Source of the DNA: an uncultured Lachnospiraceae bacterium
GTDB lineage: Bacteria > Bacillota > Clostridia > Lachnospirales > Lachnospiraceae
NCBI GenBank assembly: GCA_910588965.1
Contig: CAJUSO010000010.1
Span: 12,141 to 74,097, forward strand
Direction: 5' to 3'
Length of the DNA: 61,957 nucleotides
The notes below the pieces were generated by a model. The model was not told where the DNA came from and made no database searches. It worked only from the letters and a program-made list of their open reading frames with translations. Each line of letters starts with the position of its first letter. The stretch's first letter is position 1. Positions 1 through 7,869 of the stretch are shown here, piece by piece. A program made the translations under genes and the position numbers.

Positions 1-114
1 GCCTTCCAGGAAGCAGGAAGGTGCAGGAGCCAGGGCAAGCGTCCCAACAGGCAAAAGAGGGAAGCCTTCCAGGAAGCAGGGGAGAGCAGGAGCCAGGGCA
101 AGCGTCCCAACAGG
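1..114 (+). repeat. 63-bp tandem duplication upstream of the RluA-type gene
   Basis: Two head-to-tail copies with a 63-base period are visible. The segments at 1-17 and 64-80 match, as do those at 23-51 and 86-114. Sixty-three bases is 21 codons, and all three forward frames stay open through the array, so it can lengthen a protein without a frameshift. It belongs to a pattern of in-frame tandem duplications seen several times in this window. Confidence 0.85.
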
Positions 115-237
115 TACAGGTGGGAAAGATTTCAGGCGCCAGGAGGGCGGCAGCACAGAGAGAAGCAGGAAGCATTTGGAAAAAGCCAAGGGGAAACACA
201 GGGGAAAGTAGCTGGCGGGGAAAAGGAGGGAATTTAA
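1..237 (+). CDS. possible repetitive C-terminal tail of an upstream gene (partial)
   Basis: The frame starting at base 1 is open to a TAA at 235-237, two bases before the ATG of the pseudouridine synthase, which is a typical operon junction. It would encode a Gln/Arg/Lys/Gly-rich tail with a 21-residue repeat and no recognisable domain. The other forward frames are also largely open here, so the frame choice rests only on where the stop falls. The gene begins outside the window and its product cannot be named. The stretch could equally be non-coding. Confidence 0.3.
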   Translation, partial: AFQEAGRCRSQGKRPNRQKREAFQEAGESRSQGKRPNRYRWERFQAPGGRQHREKQEAFGKSQGETQGKVAGGEKEGI

Positions 238-239
238 GC

Positions 240-1232
240 ATGCAAGAGTTCCAGATTGGGGCAAATGAGGCGGGGCAGCGTTTTGATAAATATTTAAAGA
301 AATTGCTGCCGGAAGCGCCGGCGGGTTTTGTCTATAAGATGTTACGGAAAAAGAATATTACGTTAAATGGGGAAAAAGCAGACGGGTCTGAAAAACTGGG
401 GCTGGGGGATGGGGTAAAGCTGTTTTTCTCAGAGGATACGTTTGCAAAATTTTCTTCCCCCCAGGCGCCCCAGCCGGCTGCTTACCCTTATGTGCCATTG
501 GATATTGTCTACGAGGACCAGGATATTTTGGTTATCAATAAGCCTTGCGGCATGCTGTCCCAAAAAGCGGCGCCAGGGGATGTTTCTGCCAATGAATATA
601 TCATAGGCTACCTTTTAAAGGAAAAAAAGCTGGCACAAGGGCAGCTTGCCACATTCCGGCCTTCTGTCTGCAACCGTCTGGACCGCAATACTTCCGGCCT
701 GCTGCTTGCAGGGAAGACCCTTAAGGGCCTGCAGGACATGGCAGGGTATCTGAAGGGGCGTTCCATAGGCAAATATTACCGCTGCCTGGTGAAAGGGGAG
801 GTCCGCCGTCCAAAAGCCCTGAAGGGATGGATCTGCAAGGAAGGGGAGAGCGGCCAAGTAAGGGTTTCTGCTTGGGAAACGCCAGGCAGCAAGTATATTG
901 AGACAGTGTATACCCCGATAAGCTGCTTTCCGTTGGAAGCCAAAGAAGGCAGGGCAGGAAAAGGGATGGGATGGTGCACGCTGCTGGAGGTGCAGCTGGT
1001 GACAGGGCGCACGCACCAGATCCGCGCCCACCTGGCATCTGTGGGCCATCCGGTTTTGGGGGATGGGAAATACGGGGATTGTGAGGCGAACCGATGGCTT
1101 TTCCAGAAGTTCCGCATCCGCACCCAGCTGCTGCATGCCTACCGGATGGAATTCCCGGATGGCAAGGAAGTGGTAGCGCCTTTGGGGGCAAAGTTCCAGA
1201 AAGTGGTAGATTATCTGCAAGCCATGCCCTAA
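240..1232 (+). CDS. RluA-family 23S rRNA/tRNA pseudouridine synthase
   Basis: This 330-residue protein should convert a specific uridine in structured RNA (probably 23S rRNA) to pseudouridine. The N-terminus (about 1-60) looks like an S4 RNA-binding domain. The catalytic motif follows as RLDRNTSGLLL, with the nucleophile near Asp148, and the family signature VTGRTHQIRAHL is near the C-terminus. I chose ATG 240 because AAGGAGGG lies just upstream at 222-229. The frame stays open further upstream, but only through the 63-bp repeats. The C/D/RluA subgroup cannot be decided from motifs alone, so the target uridine is unknown. Confidence 0.9.
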   Translation: MQEFQIGANEAGQRFDKYLKKLLPEAPAGFVYKMLRKKNITLNGEKADGSEKLGLGDGVKLFFSEDTFAKFSSPQAPQPAAYPYVPLDIVYEDQDILVINKPCGMLSQKAAPGDVSANEYIIGYLLKEKKLAQGQLATFRPSVCNRLDRNTSGLLLAGKTLKGLQDMAGYLKGRSIGKYYRCLVKGEVRRPKALKGWICKEGESGQVRVSAWETPGSKYIETVYTPISCFPLEAKEGRAGKGMGWCTLLEVQLVTGRTHQIRAHLASVGHPVLGDGKYGDCEANRWLFQKFRIRTQLLHAYRMEFPDGKEVVAPLGAKFQKVVDYLQAMP

Positions 1233-1250
1233 AGCGGGTTTTCGGCAAGT

Positions 1251-1339
1251 TAATTTAACCAGGCATAATTTAACAGGATTAATTTAAACGGGCATAATTT
1301 AAGTAGGTTTAATTTAACCAGGATTAATTTAAGCGGGCT
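1251..1339. repeat. six-copy 15-bp tandem repeat between convergent genes
   Basis: Six successive units begin with TAATTTAA and end in a variable AGG/GGG-containing half: 1251-1265, 1266-1279 (one base short), 1280-1294, 1295-1309, 1310-1324 and 1325-1339. The array fills the whole gap between the plus-strand pseudouridine synthase and the minus-strand anti-sigma factor and runs into the latter's stop codon. Each unit carries stop codons on the plus strand. No stem-loop typical of an intrinsic terminator stands out, so its role, if any, is unknown. Confidence 0.85.
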
Positions 1340-2466
1340 TATTTCAGGTAGCCTTCTTTTACAATGTCTTTGAGGAGGCTTGTGGGGATTTCAAAAGAGA
1401 CGGCGCCCATGTAGCCAGGCGCTACTTCGTATTCGTCAAAGACGACCACAAGCTTTCCAGATCCATTTACATAGAAATCAACATCATCCGGAATTTCCTG
1501 GAAGCCCTCCTCAGAAATGGGTTCTTCCGGGGCGTCTGTTTCTTCTGCAGTACCGTCCTCCATGGGGGTAGCTGTAAAATCTTCTGAAAAATCCCATGCG
1601 GGGTCTAAGGGGTTCTGCCCGTCGGAATAATAAGTGGCAGGCTTGTCTGCAATATAATATTGTACCCCCTCATCTTCTTCCATCTGCTCTTGCATCTGTT
1701 CTTTGATGTTTTGGGAAATAACCCCTTTGTAGTCCGTGCCTTCCTGGAACAAGTCTTTTAACGTAACCATATTCCCGGTGCCCTTGTCGATATGATAGAT
1801 TTTCTCAGACTGCGCGGCGCTGGCCATTGTGTGTGTCTGGTAGAAACGCAGGGAAAACAGCGTATCGTTGTCAGTAGCCACTTCATAGCTTAAATCCACA
1901 GATTCCATGGCTTCCCCTCCAGAGGCTTCGGCGTCTGCCTGGTAGGCGGCTATGATTTCATCCGTATAAGCTTGGATTTGGCTGTTTAGCTGATCCGTGG
2001 CATCCTCCATAAGGCTGCCGCCGGCGTCTTTCACCTGGGCGCTTGGGATTTTCAGGTTTGCTTCCATATTCCCGTCCCGGCTTCCGTATTCCCGGAAGGT
2101 GACGATGTCCACAATGGCTCCCAAGAAAGGGACTTGTTCCATGGCATGTGCGGCGGAAGCGCTGGAATTGGCCAGGGCAGCCAGCGCAAGCATAGCGGCA
2201 GCAGCGGCTGCGGATATCCCCTTGCCCCAAGCCAGGATACGGGGACGGGTCCTACACCGGCTGCCCGTTCCTGTATCTGCAGCGGAGCCTTCCTTTGCCT
2301 GGGAACTGTGGGTTTCTGCTGCTAAATCCAGCTTTGCCTGGAGGATAGAAGCTTCCACTTGGGATTTTAAATGTTCCGGGATGGGGATGTCCTGGTAATG
2401 GCTTTTCATTTCACACAAGTTTTCCTTTGTCCTGTCTGGGCAATCCGTTTTTTTGCTATGGTTCAT
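1339..2466 (-). CDS. RsiV-like anti-sigma factor (DUF3298/DUF4163 ectodomain)
   Basis: This 375-residue single-pass membrane protein has a cytoplasmic N-terminus (about 1-80) that should hold the cognate sigma factor, and one Ala-rich TM segment around 83-106. The large external domain looks like the DUF4163/DUF3298 pair of Bacillus RsiV, including the C-terminal block FYVNGSGKLVVVFDEYEV. In B. subtilis RsiV binds lysozyme and is cleaved to free SigV; that function here is inferred. It overlaps the sigma gene by 11 bases (2456-2466), so translation is probably coupled. An acidic Pro/Glu/Thr insertion of about 25 residues sits before the last block. The external ligand may differ from lysozyme. 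Confidence 0.85.
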   Translation of the reverse strand: MNHSKKTDCPDRTKENLCEMKSHYQDIPIPEHLKSQVEASILQAKLDLAAETHSSQAKEGSAADTGTGSRCRTRPRILAWGKGISAAAAAAMLALAALANSSASAAHAMEQVPFLGAIVDIVTFREYGSRDGNMEANLKIPSAQVKDAGGSLMEDATDQLNSQIQAYTDEIIAAYQADAEASGGEAMESVDLSYEVATDNDTLFSLRFYQTHTMASAAQSEKIYHIDKGTGNMVTLKDLFQEGTDYKGVISQNIKEQMQEQMEEDEGVQYYIADKPATYYSDGQNPLDPAWDFSEDFTATPMEDGTAEETDAPEEPISEEGFQEIPDDVDFYVNGSGKLVVVFDEYEVAPGYMGAVSFEIPTSLLKDIVKEGYLK

Positions 2467-2950
2467 GGCAGATCTCTCCTTCCGTTAATTTGGCTTTTAG
2501 CTTTTTCAGGCTGCGGTATAGTATGCTTTTGACGGTGTTGGTATTTTCTTCCAGGGCATTGGCAATCTCCTGTAGCTTCCTGTCTTCAAAAAAGCGCAGG
2601 ACAATGACAGCCCGCTCTTTCTCGCTTAGGATATCCAATGCGTCAAGGGTGTCAAAATCAAGGTATCTGTCCTCCTGCCCCTGTTCTATGGGCGTGTATG
2701 CAAGGGTTTCCCGCTGCTGCTTGCGCAGGAGCTCCAGGGAAGTATTGATGACAATACGCCAGAGCCAAGTCCTGATGCAGGATTTTTTTTGGACGGAGGA
2801 GGAGTTTTTGATTGCTTTGTAAGCGCTCTCCTGTACAATGTCCATGGCGTCTGCTTCATTTTTCACATAACTGTAGGCCAGGCGGTACAAGGAACCATAC
2901 GAGGACAGCAATTCCTCTTCCACCATCTGCTGTATCTGAGGGGAATCCAT
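2456..2950 (-). CDS. ECF RNA polymerase sigma factor (SigV-like)
   Basis: This 164-residue sigma-70-family ECF factor has region 2 at about 17-80, with the -10-recognition segment RLAYSYVKNEADAMDIVQES. Region 4 follows at about 105-155, with a helix-turn-helix around LQEIANALEENTNTVKSILY. A strong AAAGGAGG precedes the ATG on the minus strand. It is the first gene of a two-gene operon with the RsiV-like anti-sigma factor. A matching ECF-type promoter lies just upstream, so the pair is probably autoregulated and induced by an envelope stress such as lysozyme. The stress itself is inferred from the family. Confidence 0.9.
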   Translation of the reverse strand: MDSPQIQQMVEEELLSSYGSLYRLAYSYVKNEADAMDIVQESAYKAIKNSSSVQKKSCIRTWLWRIVINTSLELLRKQQRETLAYTPIEQGQEDRYLDFDTLDALDILSEKERAVIVLRFFEDRKLQEIANALEENTNTVKSILYRSLKKLKAKLTEGEICHEP

Positions 2951-2981
2951 AGTGCGCCTCCTTTCTGTTGTTTTATAGTTA

Positions 2982-3008
2982 GACGGTGGAAGGGGAAGGA
3001 AAGTTTCA
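2982..3008 (-). promoter_or_regulatory. ECF-type autoregulatory promoter of the sigma/anti-sigma operon
   Basis: Read on the minus strand, TGAAAC (3008-3003) is followed 17 bases later by CGTC (2985-2982), the classic -35/-10 pattern of SigV/SigW-type ECF promoters. The start codon is about 30 bases downstream, leaving a short leader with the Shine-Dalgarno sequence. This supports positive autoregulation by the encoded sigma factor. Confidence 0.75.
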
Positions 3009-3037
3009 GAAGGATTTATCTTGTGTGAAATGACGGG

Positions 3038-3589
3038 CTAGTGTACGGCCACAATCGTCCCGCAGGCAATTTTTGCGCCGGAATTGCCAGAAGGCTGCGT
3101 AGTGAAATCATCTGGCTGGCTGTGTATTATTATGGTTTTCCCTAGGATTTCCGGAAGGGAAAAGCGTTCGGTATAGTACATCATCCAGGCGGCGCCGCTG
3201 CAGCTAAAAAGCGGCGGCATATCCCCTGCATGGGCAGGGTGTGGGCACTGGGAAGGGTTGTAATGCGCCTTGGCATCGGCGTAAGGGTCGTTTTCATTTC
3301 CTGTGCAGGAAGCGCCCTCATGGATATGGAACCCTAAGATGCTGTTCCCGCAGTCTTTGCCCTGTGTGGGAAGCCCATAGGCTTCTGCGTTCACCAAGAG
3401 CCCATTCCCTATTGGGTAAAACCGCACAATGCCAGTAATATTTCCTGTACCCGGGTTCCCGGTAAGGTCTGCATAGGCTGCGGGCATCTGGTAAAGGGCT
3501 GTCTCCATAAAGGAAAGCCCGGGGTTTCCATATTGCTGGCTTTTTTGGCTGCCGCTCCATGTATGGGCGGAGGTAAGATAATTTTCCAT
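3038..3589 (-). CDS. Cu/Zn superoxide dismutase family protein
   Basis: This 183-residue SodC-fold protein would dismutate superoxide using copper and zinc. The histidine ligands are visible in order: GFHIHEG (two Cu-site His), HYNP, HPAHAGD (Zn-site His and Asp) and IIIHSQPDDF. The late block PSGNSGAKIACGTI supplies the conserved Cys and Arg/Lys-side region. No clear signal peptide is seen, unlike the periplasmic enzymes of Gram-negatives. I chose the ATG at 3589, which has a GGGGA stretch upstream; an upstream ATG at 3646 has no ribosome site. It lies about 110 bases after the glycosyltransferase on the same strand and may be co-transcribed. Activity is not proven by motifs alone. Confidence 0.85.
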   Translation of the reverse strand: MENYLTSAHTWSGSQKSQQYGNPGLSFMETALYQMPAAYADLTGNPGTGNITGIVRFYPIGNGLLVNAEAYGLPTQGKDCGNSILGFHIHEGASCTGNENDPYADAKAHYNPSQCPHPAHAGDMPPLFSCSGAAWMMYYTERFSLPEILGKTIIIHSQPDDFTTQPSGNSGAKIACGTIVAVH

Positions 3590-3696
3590 AGATAATCCCC
3601 ATGCGCAAACCATAACGTTTCCTGTCCAAGCGGCGTGTTGCGGCATGCGCTGTTATCAGTTTTAGGATATTATATGAAAAGCCGGCGCAGTTGCCC

Positions 3697-4926
3697 CTAT
3701 AAAACCAGATCTCCTGTCCCGCATTCCGGGCCTGACGGCAGCTTTTCGCAGCATCTGCGGATGGTTTCCAGCAATGCGAAGGCCCGGTGTGCCCAGGTAT
3801 GGCTGCCGAAAGCTTTCTGGAAGCCATTCCCGGCGATTTCTGCGGCTTCTTTTGGGTTCTCCAGAAGCCATGCCGCCTTGGAGGCAACCTCTTCACAATG
3901 TTCTAAGGTGAAGCCTGTATAATCGGGCCCTTCCTGCAGGATTTCCTCCAGATATTTGGAACTGTCTGTCATGGCCACGCATCCTTGCAGCATCCCGTTG
4001 AAAATCCTATCGTGGGCGCCATCCTTAAACCATGGCATCACATTCACTGCAATTTTTGCATGGCCCATATATTCCAGGCAGCCGCGGGAATCTGCCATGC
4101 CTGCCATAGTAATGTTTTGGGGGCGTCGGCATCCGGCTTTTTCCCAGTCCTTCCCGACTGCCAGCACCTGTATGTTATGTTCTGCCAAGGCGCAGATTAC
4201 CTTCTGCCGGAAATAAGAACGCACATAGAGGTCGATAAACACCATGCTGTGCAGGCAGGAGAGGGTCTCTTCCCGGGTAATTGCCGGGAATTCCTGTTTC
4301 AGCCGCCCAATCAGCATTTCTTCCATAGGGACGCCTGGACGGTTGATCAGTTCTTTTATAATGTCAAAGTAAAACGCTTTGCTCTCTTGGTCCATATGCT
4401 GGATATGGGGCGTCAGGTTTTGGGCAGGCACGTAATTCCCCGTAAATACCACGTCAATCTCACGTTCCTGGAACGGGATCCCTATGCCGTCCAGCCTCGT
4501 TCCCGCCAAGGGCAGGAAATGCGCCTTCCCATAGGACGGGTAGTATTTTTCCACAAAGGCCTGGTGCCCTCTGTCGATGCAGATCAATACCAGGTCTTTC
4601 GTATTTGCTTCCAGCCGTTTGTAATAATACATGGGATGGTCGACCATAATACAGAAGATTTTTATCCCATGCGCCTCCCAAACCGTCTTCCCATCTCCTG
4701 CCTGGAACTGTGCTTCCCCGCTGAGCCCGATAAAATTAAAGGTCACAAGCACAGCCCCTTCCCAGCCGGGCTCCTTTTCAAAAGCTTCCCGGCTTCCCAG
4801 GGGGGACTTCATATCCCAGAACCATGCCTCCATCCCCATTTCCTTGAGAGCCTCCGCCATCTGTATGGAAAAAAAACCTAATGTTTCCACAGCCCCTTTG
4901 ATAAACACCACGCGCTTTACAGCCAT
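3697..4926 (-). CDS. CgeB-like glycosyltransferase (Glyco_trans_1_2 type)
   Basis: This protein of about 409 residues resembles the CgeB/spore-maturation group of GT-B glycosyltransferases. The C-terminal half has the expected succession: IAVNVMPWFKDGAHDRIFNG, then GCVAMTDSSKYLEE, then a helical tail with AAEIAGNGFQKAFGSHTWAHRA. The N-terminal half carries a Rossmann-like start (VKRVVFIKGAVETLGFF) and a DHPMYYY motif. The donor and acceptor are unknown; relatives decorate spore surfaces, flagellin or polysaccharide. Several in-frame ATGs lie close together (4947, 4938, 4926). I prefer 4926 because it gives the cleanest family-like N-terminus and has a purine-rich stretch upstream. Confidence 0.75.
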   Translation of the reverse strand: MAVKRVVFIKGAVETLGFFSIQMAEALKEMGMEAWFWDMKSPLGSREAFEKEPGWEGAVLVTFNFIGLSGEAQFQAGDGKTVWEAHGIKIFCIMVDHPMYYYKRLEANTKDLVLICIDRGHQAFVEKYYPSYGKAHFLPLAGTRLDGIGIPFQEREIDVVFTGNYVPAQNLTPHIQHMDQESKAFYFDIIKELINRPGVPMEEMLIGRLKQEFPAITREETLSCLHSMVFIDLYVRSYFRQKVICALAEHNIQVLAVGKDWEKAGCRRPQNITMAGMADSRGCLEYMGHAKIAVNVMPWFKDGAHDRIFNGMLQGCVAMTDSSKYLEEILQEGPDYTGFTLEHCEEVASKAAWLLENPKEAAEIAGNGFQKAFGSHTWAHRAFALLETIRRCCEKLPSGPECGTGDLVL

Positions 4927-5034
4927 CCCATATCCCATCCTTTCCATTCTGGCGTCCCGCCTGTTTTTTCTGATGGAAATTATACCCTACTCCCGCGCTT
5001 TTGTCACCGCCCAAATTTTTCTGCATCTTTTCCC

Positions 5035-5063
5035 TTGACACCCTCATGTCCAAAACGTATACT
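5035..5063 (+). promoter_or_regulatory. sigma-A promoter of the histidine kinase gene
   Basis: TTGACA at 5035-5040 and TATACT at 5058-5063 are separated by exactly 17 bases, a near-consensus housekeeping promoter. Transcription would begin near 5070, about 34 bases before the ATG at 5104. This rules out the ATG-like start at 5035. Confidence 0.8.
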
Positions 5064-5103
5064 ATTTGTAGTAGAAGAAACCAATACAAAGGGGATAGAA
5101 ATT

Positions 5104-6552
5104 ATGGAGCGACTGCCTTTCCAATATGAAGGGCCATCTTGCCCGGCGGATGCAGCCTTGGAAATCATCCTGCAATTTGATTCATCTGGGACCATACGCT
5201 ATGGGAACCGTTTGGCCAGAGAAAGCCTAGGCTATGGGGACGGCCTGCCAGGCGTCAGCCTGTCCTGCCTGTTTCCGGCAGACCTGCACCAGGAAGGCGG
5301 CGCGGCGCCTTTTTCGGCCAGCCAGCTGCAGTCCATGAAGCAAGCCATGATGTACCGTAAAAACGGCACCTGCTTCCCCGTACATATGTCCGTTTATTCC
5401 AATGGGCAGCAAAATCTATTGTTTGCCGTCAATGTCGCAGCGCAAGTGGAAACAGAACGCAAGCTTGCCCGCATGAAGGAAGAAGCAGAAGATACCCTCA
5501 AGGTCCGCAATGAGTTTGTGGCGAATGTGACCCATGAGCTGCGCACGCCTGTGAACGGCATAAAGGGCCATGTCACCAGCCTCCTAGACGCCGGCGTGGC
5601 TAAGGAGCAGAAGCGTACCTTGGATATCATTGCCCGCTGCTGTGACAACATGTCTGCGATTATCAATAATATTCTGGATTTTTCCAAGCTTGAAGCAGGG
5701 AAGTTTACGATTGAGCAGAAGGAATTTAACGTCTATGAGATGGTGAGCCACACCGTGGAGACGAACATTACCGCCATTGACGCTAAAGGCCTGCATATTA
5801 TGGTGAATATGGATAAGGGCATCCCGGAATACCTGATAGGGGATGAGCTACGCCTGACCCAGATCCTCAATAACCTCCTGTCCAATGCCGTCAAGTTCAC
5901 CAGTGTGGGCTATATCAGCATAGAGGTCACAAAGACGCTGCAGTTTGACGATGAAGTGGAGCTGTTTTTTGTAGTCTCCGATACAGGGATAGGGATTTCC
6001 CAGGAGGAAAAGGATAAGCTCTTTAAGAGTTTTTCCCAGGTTGACGCTTCCATTACCCGCAAATACGGGGGCACCGGGCTTGGGCTTGCCATTACAAAGC
6101 AGCTGGTAGAACTGATGCATGGGAATATCCATTTAGACAGTGAGAAGGGCAAGGGGAGCAGCTTTTCTTTTTCTGTCCGGCTGCACCAGGCGCAGGGCAA
6201 GGGGACAGAAGGGAAGGGGCATGAGATGCTGGAGTACCTGAACCGGAGCCAGGGCTTGGCAGGGAATGGCAGCCTGGAGGAAATATTCCAGTTTGGCACG
6301 CCGGAGAATGGGGAGGAAATCCGCAGTAAAATGGAAAAGCTAATCCTCTGTATGGAGGTGGGGGCCTGGGATAAGGCGGAGGCTTTTACCCATAACCTAA
6401 AGTCCCTGGTGGGGCAGGGGCCGAAGGATATGAAGCGCGCAGCTTTCCGGCTGGAAATGAACGTGCGCAAGGAAGACCTTAGCAAGAGCATGGAGCAATA
6501 CAATAACCTAAAGTCCCTGCTGGAAGGGCAGCTGGGCATCGTGTTTGAGTGA
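5104..6552 (+). CDS. PAS-sensor histidine kinase with C-terminal HPt domain
   Basis: This 482-residue soluble kinase has no TM segment. Domains in order are a PAS-like region (about 20-118), HisKA with the phospho-His in THELRTP (His144), and HATPase_c (about 240-360) with N-box NNLLSNAVKFT and G-boxes DTGIGI and GGTGLGLAI. After a linker comes a four-helix HPt-like domain (about 400-482) whose THNLKSL provides a second phosphorylatable His (His430). It lacks a receiver of its own. The neighbouring gene encodes a receiver, so a split phosphorelay is plausible. ATG 5104 follows an AAAGGGG site and sits behind the promoter at 5035-5063. The signal is unknown; the PAS suggests a cytoplasmic cue. 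Confidence 0.9.
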   Translation: MERLPFQYEGPSCPADAALEIILQFDSSGTIRYGNRLARESLGYGDGLPGVSLSCLFPADLHQEGGAAPFSASQLQSMKQAMMYRKNGTCFPVHMSVYSNGQQNLLFAVNVAAQVETERKLARMKEEAEDTLKVRNEFVANVTHELRTPVNGIKGHVTSLLDAGVAKEQKRTLDIIARCCDNMSAIINNILDFSKLEAGKFTIEQKEFNVYEMVSHTVETNITAIDAKGLHIMVNMDKGIPEYLIGDELRLTQILNNLLSNAVKFTSVGYISIEVTKTLQFDDEVELFFVVSDTGIGISQEEKDKLFKSFSQVDASITRKYGGTGLGLAITKQLVELMHGNIHLDSEKGKGSSFSFSVRLHQAQGKGTEGKGHEMLEYLNRSQGLAGNGSLEEIFQFGTPENGEEIRSKMEKLILCMEVGAWDKAEAFTHNLKSLVGQGPKDMKRAAFRLEMNVRKEDLSKSMEQYNNLKSLLEGQLGIVFE

Positions 6553-6595
6553 GGGCAGACGGGGCATGGCTCAAGGGCAAGGATGGAGGAAATGA

Positions 6596-7705
6596 ATGGA
6601 ACAGATAGGAAAGCTTGATGGGATCCCACAGATCCTGATTGTGGATGATGTGGATGCAAACCGGCTGATTTTAGAGAATATTATCCAGGAAATGGGCTGC
6701 CATCCTTTGTGCGCGGCCAGCGCCAACGAGGCGGCAGTGCTGATAGCAAAGAGCCTGCCCCAGCTTATCCTCTTGGATGTATGTATGCCGGAGATGGATG
6801 GGTATGAATTTTGCGGAAGGCTGAAGGAAAGCCCCGTTACCAGGGATATCCCTATTATATTCATTTCCGCGGCAGATTCCAGCCAGGATAAGGTACGCGG
6901 CCTCAAGATGGGCGCGGTGGACTATATCACGAAGCCCTTTGGGCTGGCAGAAGTCACCATGCGGGTGAGCAACCACCTGGAGCTGCACCGGATGCGCCGG
7001 GAGCTGGAGGCCAGCAACCGGCACCTGCATAGCGTGATTAACAGCCAGGCCAGGAGGATTGAAGAAGAGCAGAAGAACATCCTGTATGCCCTTGCAGGGC
7101 TGGCGGAAGGCCAGGACGGTAAGGCGCAGGGCGGCTATGTGGCACATAACTGCAGGCTTCTGGCCCAGAGCCTCCAGTTTAGCCCAGAATTTACGGAAGA
7201 AGTTTCTGAGGCCTTTATTGATACCATTGAGGTGGCTTGCGGGCTTCGGGATATCGGGAACCTCTGTGCGGGCAGCTTTTTCCGGGCAGGGCCGCATGCC
7301 CTTGGGCAGGAGGGGCGCAGGGCGGCGGGGAGCCATGTAAGACGGAGCGTGGAACTGTTGGGGCGGATGCAGGCGTATGCGCCGGAGAACCATTTCCTGC
7401 CCATGGCGGTCCAGATAGCCCAATACCACCATGCCTGCTGGGATGGAAGCGGGTATCCCCAAGGGGTTGGGGGGAAGGAAATCCCATTGGCTGCAAGGAT
7501 TACGGCGGTTGCAGATTTGTTTGACGCCTTGACAGGCGGGCAGCAGGGAGGCATTGCATTTACCAGGGAGGAAAGCCTCCGCCTGGTGGCAGAAGGGAGC
7601 GGCGCCCTGTTCGACCCGGAAATTGTGGATGTGTTCCTCAAAATAGAAAAGCAGCTCCACTGCTGTGCGGGCAATAACAAATTTTCCATAACCCCTACTA
7701 ATTGA
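6596..7705 (+). CDS. response regulator with REC and degenerate HD-GYP domain
   Basis: This 369-residue regulator has an N-terminal receiver (phospho-acceptor Asp61 in LILLDVCMP, conserved Lys in ITKPFG). A coiled linker (about 130-160) and an RpfG-like HD-GYP region follow. HD-GYP enzymes degrade cyclic di-GMP. Here the second half is well kept (YHHACWDGSGYP, ITAVADLFDALT), but the metal-binding HDIGK has become RDIGN, losing the His and the Lys. The protein may therefore bind rather than hydrolyse its nucleotide, or act through protein contacts. It starts 43 bases after the kinase gene behind a GGAGG site and is its probable partner. Confidence 0.85.
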   Translation: MEQIGKLDGIPQILIVDDVDANRLILENIIQEMGCHPLCAASANEAAVLIAKSLPQLILLDVCMPEMDGYEFCGRLKESPVTRDIPIIFISAADSSQDKVRGLKMGAVDYITKPFGLAEVTMRVSNHLELHRMRRELEASNRHLHSVINSQARRIEEEQKNILYALAGLAEGQDGKAQGGYVAHNCRLLAQSLQFSPEFTEEVSEAFIDTIEVACGLRDIGNLCAGSFFRAGPHALGQEGRRAAGSHVRRSVELLGRMQAYAPENHFLPMAVQIAQYHHACWDGSGYPQGVGGKEIPLAARITAVADLFDALTGGQQGGIAFTREESLRLVAEGSGALFDPEIVDVFLKIEKQLHCCAGNNKFSITPTN

Positions 7706-7730
7706 CAAATAGATAGGAATATAGTACTAT
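7702..7730 (+). promoter_or_regulatory. sigma-A promoter of the chemotaxis operon
   Basis: TTGACA (7702-7707), a 17-base spacer and TACTAT (7725-7730) form a good housekeeping promoter overlapping the end of the upstream regulator gene. It leaves a leader of about 130 bases before cheR that contains an AT-rich inverted repeat around 7777-7793. No clear sigma-D (flagellar) promoter was seen. Confidence 0.7.
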
Positions 7731-7869
7731 ATGAAGTAGGGTTTTCGTGGCTGCAAAGGGAATGCGCAGCTGCGGTTTTATAAAAATTTTATAAGTTCAC
7801 TTTGTATATGAAGTATTTCTACGGATTATATAGAGTTGGCATCCATATAATGTAATAGGAGCAAGGCAG

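Noticed and set aside
21..239. N-terminal extension of the pseudouridine synthase through the 63-bp repeats
   Set aside because: The S4 domain begins at ATG 240, which has a strong AAGGAGGG site; the extension is only repeat-encoded low-complexity sequence.
1251..1339. 15-bp array as a CRISPR or replication iteron set
   Set aside because: Units are too short and have no spacers for CRISPR; no replication initiator gene is nearby for iterons.
3985..4881. 298-residue plus-strand frame opposite the glycosyltransferase
   Set aside because: The minus-strand product has clear glycosyltransferase blocks, and the plus frame has none.
7846..7851. TATAAT just before cheR as a promoter
   Set aside because: It is only 18 bases from the start codon and lacks a -35; the consensus pair at 7702-7730 is far better.
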